A DNA stretch of 40,008 nucleotides, taken from assembly GCA_021734345.1 (NCBI GenBank), contig JAIPJC010000016.1:1-40008 (forward strand). Direction: 5' to 3'. Positions 25,101 through 33,950 of the stretch are shown here, in pieces. Within the stretch, counting starts at the first letter, position 1. Each line of letters starts with the position of its first letter. The notes under the pieces were generated by a model that was given only the letters and a program-made list of their open reading frames with translations, had not been told where the DNA came from and ran no database searches. The DNA is from Kiritimatiellales bacterium. GTDB taxonomy: Bacteria; Verrucomicrobiota; Kiritimatiellia; Kiritimatiellales; Pontiellaceae. The position numbers and the translations under genes were made by a program.

Positions 25101-25560
25101 AGGTTCCGTTTTCTACTCAAATAAGAAGTTGTTGTAAATGCGTCACTTGCGTTATTTGTCCGCCATCTTCACAAATAACCCCGATTCTGCAACTAGCCCT
25201 CACTTCCTCTTCCCTAGGAGAGGATTGCCGCGAGCAATGTCCCAGCCAAACTTTGCAAACAACCCGATGACAGGCGACTCAACCAATTGATCTTCTGTAT
25301 GATGTGGGGCATATGCTCAACCGTTCCTGTAAATCCAATCCAGCGCCTTCTCCGGACGCAGGAGCAATTCCAGATCAGAAATCGGAAGCGAAGGGGCAAT
25401 CCGATCATAGAATTCTTTCCTTTATGCGACCGGAACGCTCCCGACGAAGGATCCAGTGTCACAGATCTGCATAAGATTCGAAAATTTCGCCGGAGGTTAA
25501 ATCCCTACCTGCAAGCCGTCAAACCAATACAGGCATGATCGGGAAAACAACTCCCCCGCG
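25101..25560. other. Intergenic stretch without recognised genes
   Basis: About 460 bp between the frameshifted AlbA_2 gene and copy C of the 61-bp repeat. Two overlapping frames of about 80 codons exist on opposite strands (25214-25462 minus; 25287-25538 plus). Neither resembles a known protein, and base composition looks lower in GC than the flanking core genes. I see no tRNA, terminator or repeat in it. It may be eroded accessory DNA. Confidence 0.5.
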
Positions 25561-25621
25561 GTAGGATGCAGTTCCAGCTGCGTCCCCCTGCCGCAGGGTC
25601 GGCACTGGAGTGCCAACCTAC
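25561..25621. repeat. BIME-like 61-bp element, copy C
   Basis: Same orientation and length as copy B, with three substitutions. Its last four bases (CTAC) overlap the end of the helicase gene, so the helicase stop codon (TAG on the minus strand) lies inside the repeat end. Confidence 0.85.
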
Positions 25622-26754
25622 TCCTCGGCAGCGAAGATCTGGCCTTCGCGGATGGTGGCGGCGACCAGCTGGATGCCGAGTTCGGTTTCGTAGCGGCGGG
25701 CGAGGCGGATTTCCTGCTCGGTCAACAGCGAGATGGCGTAGCCTTGCTCCCCTGCCCGGCCGGTGCGGCCGGTGCGGTGGAGGTAGTCTTTGCTGCTCGA
25801 CGGTGCGTCGTAGTTGAAGATGTGCGTGACGCCTTTGATGTCGAGTCCGCGCGCGGCGACGTCGGACGCGATGAGGATGTTCACTCTCCCGCTGCGAAAA
25901 TCGTTCATGGCCTTGGTTCGTTCCAGCTTCCCGTGCGTGGCGTGGATGTCGACGACGGGAATGGAGTAGTTCCCCATCTTGGCCTTCACCAGTTCGGCAT
26001 CCTTGTTGCGGTGGACAAATACGATGGCGCGCTCGGGTTCAATGGCGCGGATGAGCCGACGCAGCAGATCGGCCTTGCTGCGTTCCTCGCCGACAAAATA
26101 GAGATGCTGGATGTCGGCGTTGACCTGATTGGCTCCGGCGGATAGGCGCACGAGTTCCGGCGCGAGCTTCTGTGCTTCAGCCGAGCTGGCGGACTGCTCC
26201 GTGGCGGATACAAACACCAGTTGCGGACGATCAGGCAGCGTACGCAGAATATCACGGATGACGGCGAGGCTTTCGCCAAACAAGACCCGGTCGGCTTCGT
26301 CGATCACCACGGTTCCAACCTTTGGAACCTTCAGTTTTTTCATGCCGATGAGTTCAAGGATGCGCCCGGCGGAGCCGACGATGAGCTGCGGCTTTTTCTT
26401 CAGCTTGTCGAGCTGCCGCTGCGTGTTGGCACCGCCGATGAGCAGGAGCGACTTGATTGGAAGTCCTGAATTTTGCGCCAGCAGCAGCGCCTGCTGATGG
26501 ATCTGGGAGGCGAGCTCATGGGTCGGCGCGAGGATGATGGCCTGCGCATTGGGGACCGCCGGGTCGATTTTTCCGAAGATGGGAAGCAGGTAGGCCAGCG
26601 TCTTGCCGGTACCGGTCTCGGCGGACACATAGGCATCCTTCCCGGCGATCAACGCGGGCATGGCTTCGGTCTGGATCGGCATTGGCTCTTTGATGCCTTC
26701 CTTTTCCAAGGCCTGAACCAACGCGGCGGATATTCCGAGGTCTGTAAAATTCAT
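25618..26754 (-). CDS. DEAD-box RNA helicase
   Basis: 378-residue ATP-dependent RNA helicase. The Q motif is GIKEPMPIQTEAMPALIAG, motif I AETGTGKT, Ia APTHELA, Ib SAGRILEL, II DEAD in VVIDEADRVLFGE, III SAT, and the second RecA domain has SDVAARGLDIKGV and HRTGRTGRAG. All catalytic motifs are intact. No C-terminal RNA-binding extension is present, so this is a minimal core enzyme of the RhlE/CsdA type. It likely acts in ribosome assembly or mRNA turnover. The start is MNFTDLGIS at 26754; the longer frame lacks support. Confidence 0.93.
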   Translation of the reverse strand: MNFTDLGISAALVQALEKEGIKEPMPIQTEAMPALIAGKDAYVSAETGTGKTLAYLLPIFGKIDPAVPNAQAIILAPTHELASQIHQQALLLAQNSGLPIKSLLLIGGANTQRQLDKLKKKPQLIVGSAGRILELIGMKKLKVPKVGTVVIDEADRVLFGESLAVIRDILRTLPDRPQLVFVSATEQSASSAEAQKLAPELVRLSAGANQVNADIQHLYFVGEERSKADLLRRLIRAIEPERAIVFVHRNKDAELVKAKMGNYSIPVVDIHATHGKLERTKAMNDFRSGRVNILIASDVAARGLDIKGVTHIFNYDAPSSSKDYLHRTGRTGRAGEQGYAISLLTEQEIRLARRYETELGIQLVAATIREGQIFAAEE

Positions 26755-26835
26755 AACTGGCAGGTCTTTTTTTGACGGGATTAACAAGATCGACAGGGTA
26801 CCCCTCAAACAAATCCGGTCAATCCTGTTTAAACT

Positions 26836-27528
26836 TTAAGCGGAGGCGGCGAGCTTGGCGGATACGCCGACCTCGACTTCGGTGGCGGTCTTGGTGGTGA
26901 ATCTGAATTCGAGGTTCTTGGCCCCGAAGGCGCGGCTGATGGATTCGAGCGTGGTCTTGGCGGACTTCTGCACTTCGGACTGGATGTTGTTGATCAGCTC
27001 CAAGGCCTGCTTTTCGGCATGGCCCTTTGCGGCGTCGACCAGCCGGTTCTTGTCGTCTTCGGAAAAGCCATTGCTGAGGAATCCGTTGAGCAGATCGGGC
27101 AGCAGCCAGGGCAGGAGCTTGGAGCCTTGCTCGTCGTAGAAGCGGATGTCGCGGATGTGGACTTCGTAGTCGCACGGCGGCATGGTGATGGCGTAGGTGG
27201 CTTCGCCAGTCTCGGCGATCTTGAACTGCGGGCTTTGGAGGTTGTAGCGAAAATCAATGACGAACTCGAAGATCATCGCCATCTTCTTGCTGCTGAGCAC
27301 CCATCCGAGGTAGCGCGTACCGAACTCGCCCCATGTGTGGTCGGTTTCGGTTACGATCTCCTTGGTCATGACCTTGTAGACGGAAAGCTGGCCGATGGCA
27401 CGCAGCTGCTCGATGCTGGAAAAGACGCGGATTTCCTTGGCAGGCTTGTTGCGTTTCAGCTTGAGCCAAAACCACAGCACTCCGACGACAACCAGCGCAA
27501 CAACGATACCGATAAAGAATTCATTCAT
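26836..27528 (-). CDS. DUF4230 family membrane-anchored protein
   Basis: About 230 residues. One N-terminal membrane helix (FFIGIVVALVVVGVLWFWL) is followed by a basic stretch and a soluble domain. The sequence IRVFSSIEQLRAIGQLSVYKVMTKEIVTE resembles DUF4230, whose members have a stomatin/SPFH-like beta-then-helix arrangement. The C-terminal half is helical. The ATG at 27528 has GAGGTG 6-8 nt upstream; the frame opens further upstream without a better start. It lies between a helicase and an EEP hydrolase. Biochemical role is unknown. Confidence 0.72.
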   Translation of the reverse strand: MNEFFIGIVVALVVVGVLWFWLKLKRNKPAKEIRVFSSIEQLRAIGQLSVYKVMTKEIVTETDHTWGEFGTRYLGWVLSSKKMAMIFEFVIDFRYNLQSPQFKIAETGEATYAITMPPCDYEVHIRDIRFYDEQGSKLLPWLLPDLLNGFLSNGFSEDDKNRLVDAAKGHAEKQALELINNIQSEVQKSAKTTLESISRAFGAKNLEFRFTTKTATEVEVGVSAKLAASA

Positions 27529-27585
27529 ATCATTCACCTCATTCGGCGAGGATGCTAGCCAGTCGAGCATCCCAAGTACAGTGCA

Positions 27586-28323
27586 TTACGATTCGGTTTC
27601 CAGCACATCGAAGTCGATGACGAGCGGAAGGTGGTCGGAGAGATGGATGTCCGGCATCCAGAATTTATTCACCTTTATTTTCGGACTGTGCAGGATGAAG
27701 TCGAGGTGCTTCCTGGGATTCCGGCTGGGATACGAGGGCTGCATATGCAGATCGGCATTCCGCAGGCCGCTGGCGGACATCAGCAACTCGATTTCCGCTT
27801 CGCCCATGAAGGCGTTGAAGTCGCCCGCCACGATGTAGGGCCGGTTGGTTTCCCTGACGAGACGGTAGAGATGGAGGATCTGCTCCTGCCGCGCCTTGTA
27901 GCTAAGCGCAAGATGGACGAGGAAGAAGGTGACCTTTTCGAGTTCGAGTTCGATGACCAGTTTTTTCATGCCGCGCTCGAAGTAGTGGAACTTTTCGCCA
28001 TGGATGGTGTCCTTGGCAAGGAAGGCGTTGCCCTGGTTGTTGTAGAGCGGGATGCGCTGCCAGCGCGAGGTGGCGCCATACTTGGAACAATAGCTGTGGA
28101 AATGCCCCAGCTCCTCGGCCATCTTCTCGGTTTGGCTCTTCTTGCCGGCGCGGTAGGAGCCGTTGTCCACTTCGATCAATCCAATCACATCGGGATCGAG
28201 CGGCCGGATAAACTCGGTGATTTCATCCAGGCGATTGCGGGTCCGTCCAAGCATGCCGAGCAAAGGTAGTTTGCGCTGGTTTCCATGGGTGCCGTAGCAA
28301 ATGTTGTATAGTAGGAATCTCAT
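27586..28323 (-). CDS. Endonuclease/exonuclease/phosphatase (EEP) family hydrolase
   Basis: 245-residue metal-dependent phosphoesterase of the EEP fold (DNase I, AP-endonuclease and sphingomyelinase relatives). Motifs: LLYNICYG at the start, VIGLIEVD with the metal-binding Glu, VAGDFNAF with Asp and Asn, HLDFIL, and LSDHLPLVIDF with the catalytic Asp-His pair. No signal peptide, so probably cytoplasmic. The substrate (nucleic acid, nucleotide or phospholipid) cannot be set from sequence. Cardiolipin synthase lies divergently next door, which makes a lipid substrate worth considering. Confidence 0.86.
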   Translation of the reverse strand: MRFLLYNICYGTHGNQRKLPLLGMLGRTRNRLDEITEFIRPLDPDVIGLIEVDNGSYRAGKKSQTEKMAEELGHFHSYCSKYGATSRWQRIPLYNNQGNAFLAKDTIHGEKFHYFERGMKKLVIELELEKVTFFLVHLALSYKARQEQILHLYRLVRETNRPYIVAGDFNAFMGEAEIELLMSASGLRNADLHMQPSYPSRNPRKHLDFILHSPKIKVNKFWMPDIHLSDHLPLVIDFDVLETES

Positions 28324-28329
28324 GTCCCC

Positions 28330-28357
28330 AATCTAGTTTGTTTTGCCAAAATAACAA
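28330..28357 (-). promoter_or_regulatory. Possible promoter for the EEP hydrolase
   Basis: On the minus strand TTGTTA (28352-28357) and TAGATT (28330-28335) with a 16-nt spacer, very close to the ATG, so the leader would be short or absent. Confidence 0.3.
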
Positions 28358-28412
28358 TACTTCCATCGAATTTTCCCTATTATTCAACGCGCCGAGCTTG
28401 TAGCATGGATCC

Positions 28413-29897
28413 ATGCACCACGGCTATTTCGGCATCACATACTGGATTGCGCTGCACATCATGGCGTTCGTTGCGGTTTGCATGCATGCCTTGAAGCGGC
28501 GGCGCAACGCCAGCGCCACGATCCTCTGGATTTTCGTGGCATGGTCGTTCCCGTTTTTCGGTCCGCTGCTCTACCTCTCCTTCGGGACCGACCGCTTGCC
28601 CCGCAAGGGCTTGCAGGCCAAGGCCACCGAACAGCTCATGATGAAGCACCGCACGGCAGGCCAGCAAGTCGAAGATCCGTTCATCGCCTGGCACTTCGAC
28701 CACCGCACCGACACCACCGCCATCGCAAACGATTTGTGCCGGAAACTAAACCTGTCGATCGACAGCCTAAATTCCGAACATCCCTTGCTCGAAGGCAACG
28801 TGGTCGAGCCGCTCGTCTGCGGCGACCAGGCCTATCCCCTGATGTTGCAGGCCATCCGTTCCGCCACCCACCACGTCCACCTCCAAAGCTTCATCATCCG
28901 CCCCGACGAAACCGGACGCAAGTTCCTCGACGCGCTCAAGGCCAAGGCCGGCGAAGGCGTGCAAGTGCGCCTGATGTTCGACCGCTTTGGATCGACCCCC
29001 GCCAACCTCGGCGGAATGTTCCGCAAGTACCGCAATATTCCCAACCTTCAAATCCAGGGATGGACCCAGACCAACCCCTTCAGGCGCCAGTTCCAGCTCA
29101 ACCTGCACAACCACCGTAAGAACCTCGTGGTCGATGGAACAATCGCCTTCTTTGGCGGCGTGAACATCGGCAACGACAACATCACGGCGAAGGGGCGCGA
29201 AGCCATCCGCGACTACCACTTCAAAGTAGAGGGGCCGCTGGTGCACGAGCTGCAGTATTCCTTCCTGCGCGACTGGTTCTTCATGAACGAGGAACCGCTC
29301 GACGCACTCCTCTGCCCCGAACACTTTCCGCAATTGCAACCCGTCGGCCCCGCCATGGCGCGCGTCATCGACAGCGGCCCGTCCGCTCCGCCCGAGATGG
29401 TCGGCGAAGTGTTCTTCAACGCCATCGTCATGGCGCAAAGCCAGGTCCTGATCGTCACGCCCTACTTCGTCCCAACGGGCGACATCCTCAAGGCGTTGCG
29501 TTCCGCCGCGCGCCGCGGCGTCGACGTGCGCATCATCCTGCCCGAAAAGAACAACCACCGCTATGCCGGCCTGGCCTCCAAAGCGCTCTACGAAGAGCTA
29601 CTCGACGCAGGCGCGCGCATCTTCCACCGCAAGCCCCCCTTCATCCACGCCAAGGCCATGGTAGTGGACGGCACCGTCGCGCTCGTCGGCACCGCCAATC
29701 TCGACGTGTGCAGCCTGATACTCAACTATGAAACCACCGTGCTGATCGCGGACGAAACCGCCGTCAACAAGCTCAAGCTCATCATGCACGAAGACATGGA
29801 ACTCGGCACCGAGATCAACCTCAACGAATGGCTCCAGCGCCCCGCCTTCCAGAAACTAGCCGAAAACCTCTGCGCCCTCATGACGCCGGTGTTGTGA
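28413..29897 (+). CDS. cls: Cardiolipin synthase (phospholipase D family)
   Basis: 494-residue membrane enzyme that joins two phosphatidylglycerol molecules to cardiolipin and glycerol. Two N-terminal membrane helices (PLDc_N) span about residues 5-60. Two HKD motifs are intact: HRKNLVVDG at about residue 233 and HAKAMVVDG at about 412, each H-x-K-x4-D. IVTPYFVPTGDILKAL and the C-terminal RPAFQKLAENL are typical of bacterial Cls. No SD is evident before the ATG at 28413. It is transcribed away from the EEP hydrolase. Confidence 0.95.
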   Translation: MHHGYFGITYWIALHIMAFVAVCMHALKRRRNASATILWIFVAWSFPFFGPLLYLSFGTDRLPRKGLQAKATEQLMMKHRTAGQQVEDPFIAWHFDHRTDTTAIANDLCRKLNLSIDSLNSEHPLLEGNVVEPLVCGDQAYPLMLQAIRSATHHVHLQSFIIRPDETGRKFLDALKAKAGEGVQVRLMFDRFGSTPANLGGMFRKYRNIPNLQIQGWTQTNPFRRQFQLNLHNHRKNLVVDGTIAFFGGVNIGNDNITAKGREAIRDYHFKVEGPLVHELQYSFLRDWFFMNEEPLDALLCPEHFPQLQPVGPAMARVIDSGPSAPPEMVGEVFFNAIVMAQSQVLIVTPYFVPTGDILKALRSAARRGVDVRIILPEKNNHRYAGLASKALYEELLDAGARIFHRKPPFIHAKAMVVDGTVALVGTANLDVCSLILNYETTVLIADETAVNKLKLIMHEDMELGTEINLNEWLQRPAFQKLAENLCALMTPVL

Positions 29898-30038
29898 AAT
29901 CCGCATGCCCTCCTCCCAAACCGAATACATGATCAATATCATCGCATAGTGCTTAATATTAAATATTTATAATATCTGATCCTTGTAAGCTTCCGCGCAA
30001 AAACATACCATGTCTCTCAGAACACAGGAGGTCACGGT

Positions 30039-32543
30039 ATGAATGCAGCAACAGGCAATACCTATCGAACCCACATCCTCTTTCATATCGGCGTGGCCCT
30101 ATTGGCCAGCCAAGCCCTCGCATGGACACCCAAACCAGTGAAAGACGATCCTCTCGTCCGGATGCCTGGCACCCAGCCGGGCCAAGTCATCGGTCTGGAA
30201 TCCGACAAGCAATGCCTCAGCTGCCACGGAGGCTTCGAGATGGACCATTGGAGAGGCGCCCTGATGGCGCAAGCCGGACGCGATCCCATCTTCTGGGCTG
30301 GACTGACCGTGGCGGCCCAGGATGCAATCTGGGCACTGGGAACCCCGAACGCCGCCGACATCTGCATAAAATGCCATTTCCCGATGGGCTGGATCGATGG
30401 CCGATCCGATCCGGTGAATGCCTCGCTGATGCGCGGTGAAGATTTCGAGGGCGTCAGTTGCAAGATTTGCCACTACATGTATGACCCGTTCTTTGAGACA
30501 ACCTACAACGGAACCCGCGAAGGAAACGACTGGATCAACTATTGGGACGAAACCGGCACGCTTTCCCAAACCGAAGCCGTCAAAACCTACCGGGCGGACA
30601 CCAATGCGGCAGCCTTGATCAACCTGTTCAACGGGAACAAGTTCTACTCCAGCAACGTCCCGGCCAGCGCAAGCTATACGGAAAACGGCGGCGGGCATCT
30701 TTTCATGATCACCGACAACCTCGATACGATCAAGACGGATGCAAAACGCGGCCCCTTTGCCGATGCCGTCGGCAAGCACGAACAACTCTACAGCCGCTAC
30801 CACAAGAGCAAATACTTTTGCGGCGCCTGCCACGACATTTCCAACCCGGCGCTCGCCAATCTGGCCTATGCGGCAACCGCGCCGGGAGACGGAGCCACCA
30901 TCCTGCCGTCCGAATCGCAGCCGGCCTACAGCTATGCCCACGTCGAACGCACCTTCTCGGAATTCATGCTCTCCGGCTTCGGAGCCCAGGGCGGCATGGC
31001 TGGAACCGGCCCCTACGCCCCGGACAAATTCCACACCTCCCATGCCGGCAACAAGATCGCAACCTGCCAGGATTGCCACTTCCGCGACCTGCCGGATGGC
31101 AACAAGGCGGGCAATGCAGGTGTGACCCGGGCCAATGGATCCACGACCCATCCACTCAGCGGGGTGCCGCAGCACCGGATGATTGGCGGCAATCTTTGGG
31201 TGCCGTATCTGCTGGCCAGCATCGTCCCCACATCTCCCAATTATGATGCCGCCAACGAAGCCCTGCTCAAACAGGGACCGGCGGCGCTGACGCTCGATTT
31301 CACACAAGGCGAAGCGCTCGACCCATTCATGCTGCTGGAAACCGTATCGCTATCCGGCCAAATGCTGCAGGACTCGATTTCCATGACCAACGCCGGCTAC
31401 AACCTCGGCACCAGCGAATTCACGCTGCGGCTGCAAAACCACACCGCGCACAAACTTATTTCCGGCTACCCGGAAGGACGGCGCATGTTCCTCAACATCA
31501 AGGCCTACGCCAACAACGAGTTGATCTATGAAATCAATCCCTACGACTACGCCGTGGGAACACTGAAAGGACTTGAGGATTCTCAGAGCAGCCCCGAACT
31601 GGACGACGCCGAAGCGCATGTCGATGAACTGGTCTACGAAGTCCACCAAGCCAGCTCGCTTCTGCATGTGGACGAAACCTTCCACATGGCCTTGGCCACC
31701 CAGCGGTACAAAGACAACCGGATACTGCCGCGCGGATTCCGGATCGCGGATGCGGCCGCGCGCCTGTGCGAACCGGTTTGGCACGGCGTGTCCGACGCCA
31801 ACACCCACTCCGGCAGCAACTACTACACGCAAGCGGAATACGAAGGAGGCTACGACGAAGTCACCGTCGACCTCCCCGCAGGCACCGAACGAATTATCGC
31901 CGGCCTGTACTATCAGACCACCAGCCGCGAATTCATCGAGTTCCTGCGCGATGAAATCAACGGAACCGGAGGCACGCTCAACGGCACCGGCGCAGGCGGC
32001 GACCCGCCCTATATCGCCCAGACCAATAGCTTTTTTAGTGGTCTCGCCGCATGGGGCGACACGATCTGGCAACTTTGGGATCACAACAAGGATATCCCTG
32101 GCGCGGCTCCGGTTCTCATGACCAACACCCTTGTCCAACTCGACGTATCGGATACGGATGGCGACGGCATGCCCGCCTACTGGGAGGAACTCTACTTTGG
32201 CGGCGCCACCAACGCCCAGGCATCCCTCGACTCCGACGGGGACGGGATGGACAACCTCGGCGAATACATCGCCTACACCAACCCAACCGACAGCAACTCC
32301 GTCTTTGCATTCACCGCCGTGTTCAACCCGACGGGCGGTGTTACAGAAGTGGTTGCCGAATTCGATTCCCGGCGTTCACGCAACTATGCCTTGGAGGGAA
32401 CGACCAACCTGCTGCTCGCCGGCTCGTGGACCAACATGACCGGAAACGTTCCCGGCATGGACGGAGAAATGGATCTTGTTTCAACCAACGCCGCCGGAAC
32501 CGGCATGTACCGCGTCAAAGCCAAGCTGCCCGGCACGCCATAG
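30039..32543 (+). CDS. Exported five-heme cytochrome c with C-terminal TSP3-type module
   Basis: 834-residue secreted protein. A signal peptide ends in ALA|WTP near residue 29. Five CXXCH heme sites are seen: Cys59 (CLSCH), Cys109 (CIKCH), Cys141 (CKICH), Cys261 (CGACH) and Cys343 (CQDCH). Residues about 400-690 look beta-rich with no motif known to me. At about 704 a TSP3-like calcium-binding stretch begins (DTDGDGMPAYWEE, then DSDGDGMDNLGEY), followed by a beta-sandwich end (STN-type YALEGTTNLLLAGSWTN ... YRVK). A strong SD (AGGAGG, 7-nt spacing) precedes the ATG; TATAAT at 29968 could be a -10, with no good -35. It probably acts in periplasmic or extracellular electron transfer. No dedicated reductase lies beside it. 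Confidence 0.88.
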   Translation: MNAATGNTYRTHILFHIGVALLASQALAWTPKPVKDDPLVRMPGTQPGQVIGLESDKQCLSCHGGFEMDHWRGALMAQAGRDPIFWAGLTVAAQDAIWALGTPNAADICIKCHFPMGWIDGRSDPVNASLMRGEDFEGVSCKICHYMYDPFFETTYNGTREGNDWINYWDETGTLSQTEAVKTYRADTNAAALINLFNGNKFYSSNVPASASYTENGGGHLFMITDNLDTIKTDAKRGPFADAVGKHEQLYSRYHKSKYFCGACHDISNPALANLAYAATAPGDGATILPSESQPAYSYAHVERTFSEFMLSGFGAQGGMAGTGPYAPDKFHTSHAGNKIATCQDCHFRDLPDGNKAGNAGVTRANGSTTHPLSGVPQHRMIGGNLWVPYLLASIVPTSPNYDAANEALLKQGPAALTLDFTQGEALDPFMLLETVSLSGQMLQDSISMTNAGYNLGTSEFTLRLQNHTAHKLISGYPEGRRMFLNIKAYANNELIYEINPYDYAVGTLKGLEDSQSSPELDDAEAHVDELVYEVHQASSLLHVDETFHMALATQRYKDNRILPRGFRIADAAARLCEPVWHGVSDANTHSGSNYYTQAEYEGGYDEVTVDLPAGTERIIAGLYYQTTSREFIEFLRDEINGTGGTLNGTGAGGDPPYIAQTNSFFSGLAAWGDTIWQLWDHNKDIPGAAPVLMTNTLVQLDVSDTDGDGMPAYWEELYFGGATNAQASLDSDGDGMDNLGEYIAYTNPTDSNSVFAFTAVFNPTGGVTEVVAEFDSRRSRNYALEGTTNLLLAGSWTNMTGNVPGMDGEMDLVSTNAAGTGMYRVKAKLPGTP

Positions 32544-32579
32544 GCAATCATTCCGAATCCGGGAATGGGGATATACGGT

Positions 32580-32607
32580 TTGATTTTTACAAGGCCTCGG
32601 CTAGTAT
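32580..32607 (+). promoter_or_regulatory. Possible promoter for the TPR protein
   Basis: TTGATT (32580-32585) and TAGTAT (32602-32607) with a 16-nt spacer, placed correctly before an SD at 32620-32625 and the ATG at 32631. Confidence 0.5.
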
Positions 32608-32630
32608 GGCTCCGTTCACAAGGAGACGGC

Positions 32631-33950
32631 ATGGCCGAGGTAAAGCTTGAAGATGCGCCGCAAGGCGTCCGGACATTCTACGACAAGGGCATCTCGGCCA
32701 TGGCGCGCGCCAACTTGGACTATGCGATGGACATGTTCGAAGCCGTCCTGCACATCGAACCGCGCCTGCTGGATGTGCGACGTCTGCTGCGCACCGCCGC
32801 CATGCAGAAATACAAGACCCATCTGCCGGGCAGGCTGGCATCCGTCAAACGGGCCGGCAATCTTTTGAAACTCGCCATGGGCAGGAAGACCGATCCTTTC
32901 CAAACCTTGGAAACCGCCGAGAAGCTGATGCGCACCGATCCGTTCAACCTGCGGAATGTGAAGGCGCTGCGCGAAGCCGCCGTGGCGGCAGGGTTGCCTG
33001 AAGCGGCCATTCAAACCTTGGAAATCCTGCGCGACCACCGCCCCAACGACCTCGCCATACTCGAACCGCTAGCCAACCTCTACCGCGATGCGAAGCAGTC
33101 CCAAAACGAATACGACTGCCGCAACCGGATCGCCCGGCTCAAGCCCAACGATGCCGCCGCACTCAAAGAGCTCAAGGATTCCGCCGCACGCAATACCATG
33201 GAGAAAGCCGGATGGGGCAAGGCCGAAAGCTACCGCGATGTGGCCAAGCCCCAAGAGTCCGAAGCGAAAGGCGATATCGAAAGCTGCATGGAAAAGATCA
33301 GGCGAGAACCGGACAACCTCAATTATCGGCGCACCTTGGCCGACCTCCACCTGCACGCCAACCAGTTCGACAAAGCCATACAAACCTTGGAAGCCTGCCT
33401 GGAGAAAACCGGCGGGTCGGATCCTCAACTGGAACGTGCGCTGGCCGAAGCCCGTAACTTGAAGACCACCCACGAGATTGCGCAGGCCGAGGAGGCCGGC
33501 GATACGGCCTATGCCACCAAGCTCCGCAAAAAACGGGACGCCGTACGCATCGATGAGGCCGCCCGCCGGGTGCAGCGCTACCCGAACGATCTACAGCTTC
33601 GGTTCGAATATGGCCAGTTGCTGTTTGAAAGCGAGCGCTACACGGAAGCGATCCAGCAGTTCCAGCAGGCGCAGCGCAATCCGCAACGGCGGGTTCAAGC
33701 GTTGTTCCATATGGCCATGAGCTTCAAGCAGAAGGGGCAGTTCGACATTGCGCTTCAGCAACTCGAAACCGCCTGCGGCGAACTAGCGGTGATGGACTCC
33801 GGCAAGAAGGAAATGCTCTATGAACTGGCCGCGCTATGCGAAACCATGGGCGAAACGGATCGCGCGGTGCGCTTTTTCAAGGAAATCTATGCCGTCGATA
33901 TCGGCTACCGGGATGTGGCGGTTAAAGTTGAGCAAACGTACGGAAGCTAG
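32631..33950 (+). CDS. TPR-repeat protein of unknown function
   Basis: 439-residue, probably cytoplasmic protein (no signal peptide). Helical repeats of TPR type run through most of it: for example GLPEAAIQTLEILRDHRPNDLAILEPLANLYRDA, NQFDKAIQTLEACLEKTGG, ERYTEAIQQFQQAQRN and GQFDIALQQLETACGE. The ATG at 32631 has AAGGAG 5 nt upstream; the longer frame from 32565 would overlap the predicted promoter. Such proteins are scaffolds for complexes; no partner is evident. Its stop shares the palindrome CTAG with the convergent lipoprotein gene. Confidence 0.82.
   Translation: MAEVKLEDAPQGVRTFYDKGISAMARANLDYAMDMFEAVLHIEPRLLDVRRLLRTAAMQKYKTHLPGRLASVKRAGNLLKLAMGRKTDPFQTLETAEKLMRTDPFNLRNVKALREAAVAAGLPEAAIQTLEILRDHRPNDLAILEPLANLYRDAKQSQNEYDCRNRIARLKPNDAAALKELKDSAARNTMEKAGWGKAESYRDVAKPQESEAKGDIESCMEKIRREPDNLNYRRTLADLHLHANQFDKAIQTLEACLEKTGGSDPQLERALAEARNLKTTHEIAQAEEAGDTAYATKLRKKRDAVRIDEAARRVQRYPNDLQLRFEYGQLLFESERYTEAIQQFQQAQRNPQRRVQALFHMAMSFKQKGQFDIALQQLETACGELAVMDSGKKEMLYELAALCETMGETDRAVRFFKEIYAVDIGYRDVAVKVEQTYGS

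Noticed and set aside
30099-31307. Minus-strand open frame of 402 codons
   Set aside because: It is antisense to the multiheme cytochrome, whose CXXCH sites and signal peptide show the true strand.
32549-32568. Terminator hairpin after the cytochrome gene (CATTCC/GGAATG)
   Set aside because: Only six pairs with no following T-run; too weak to call.
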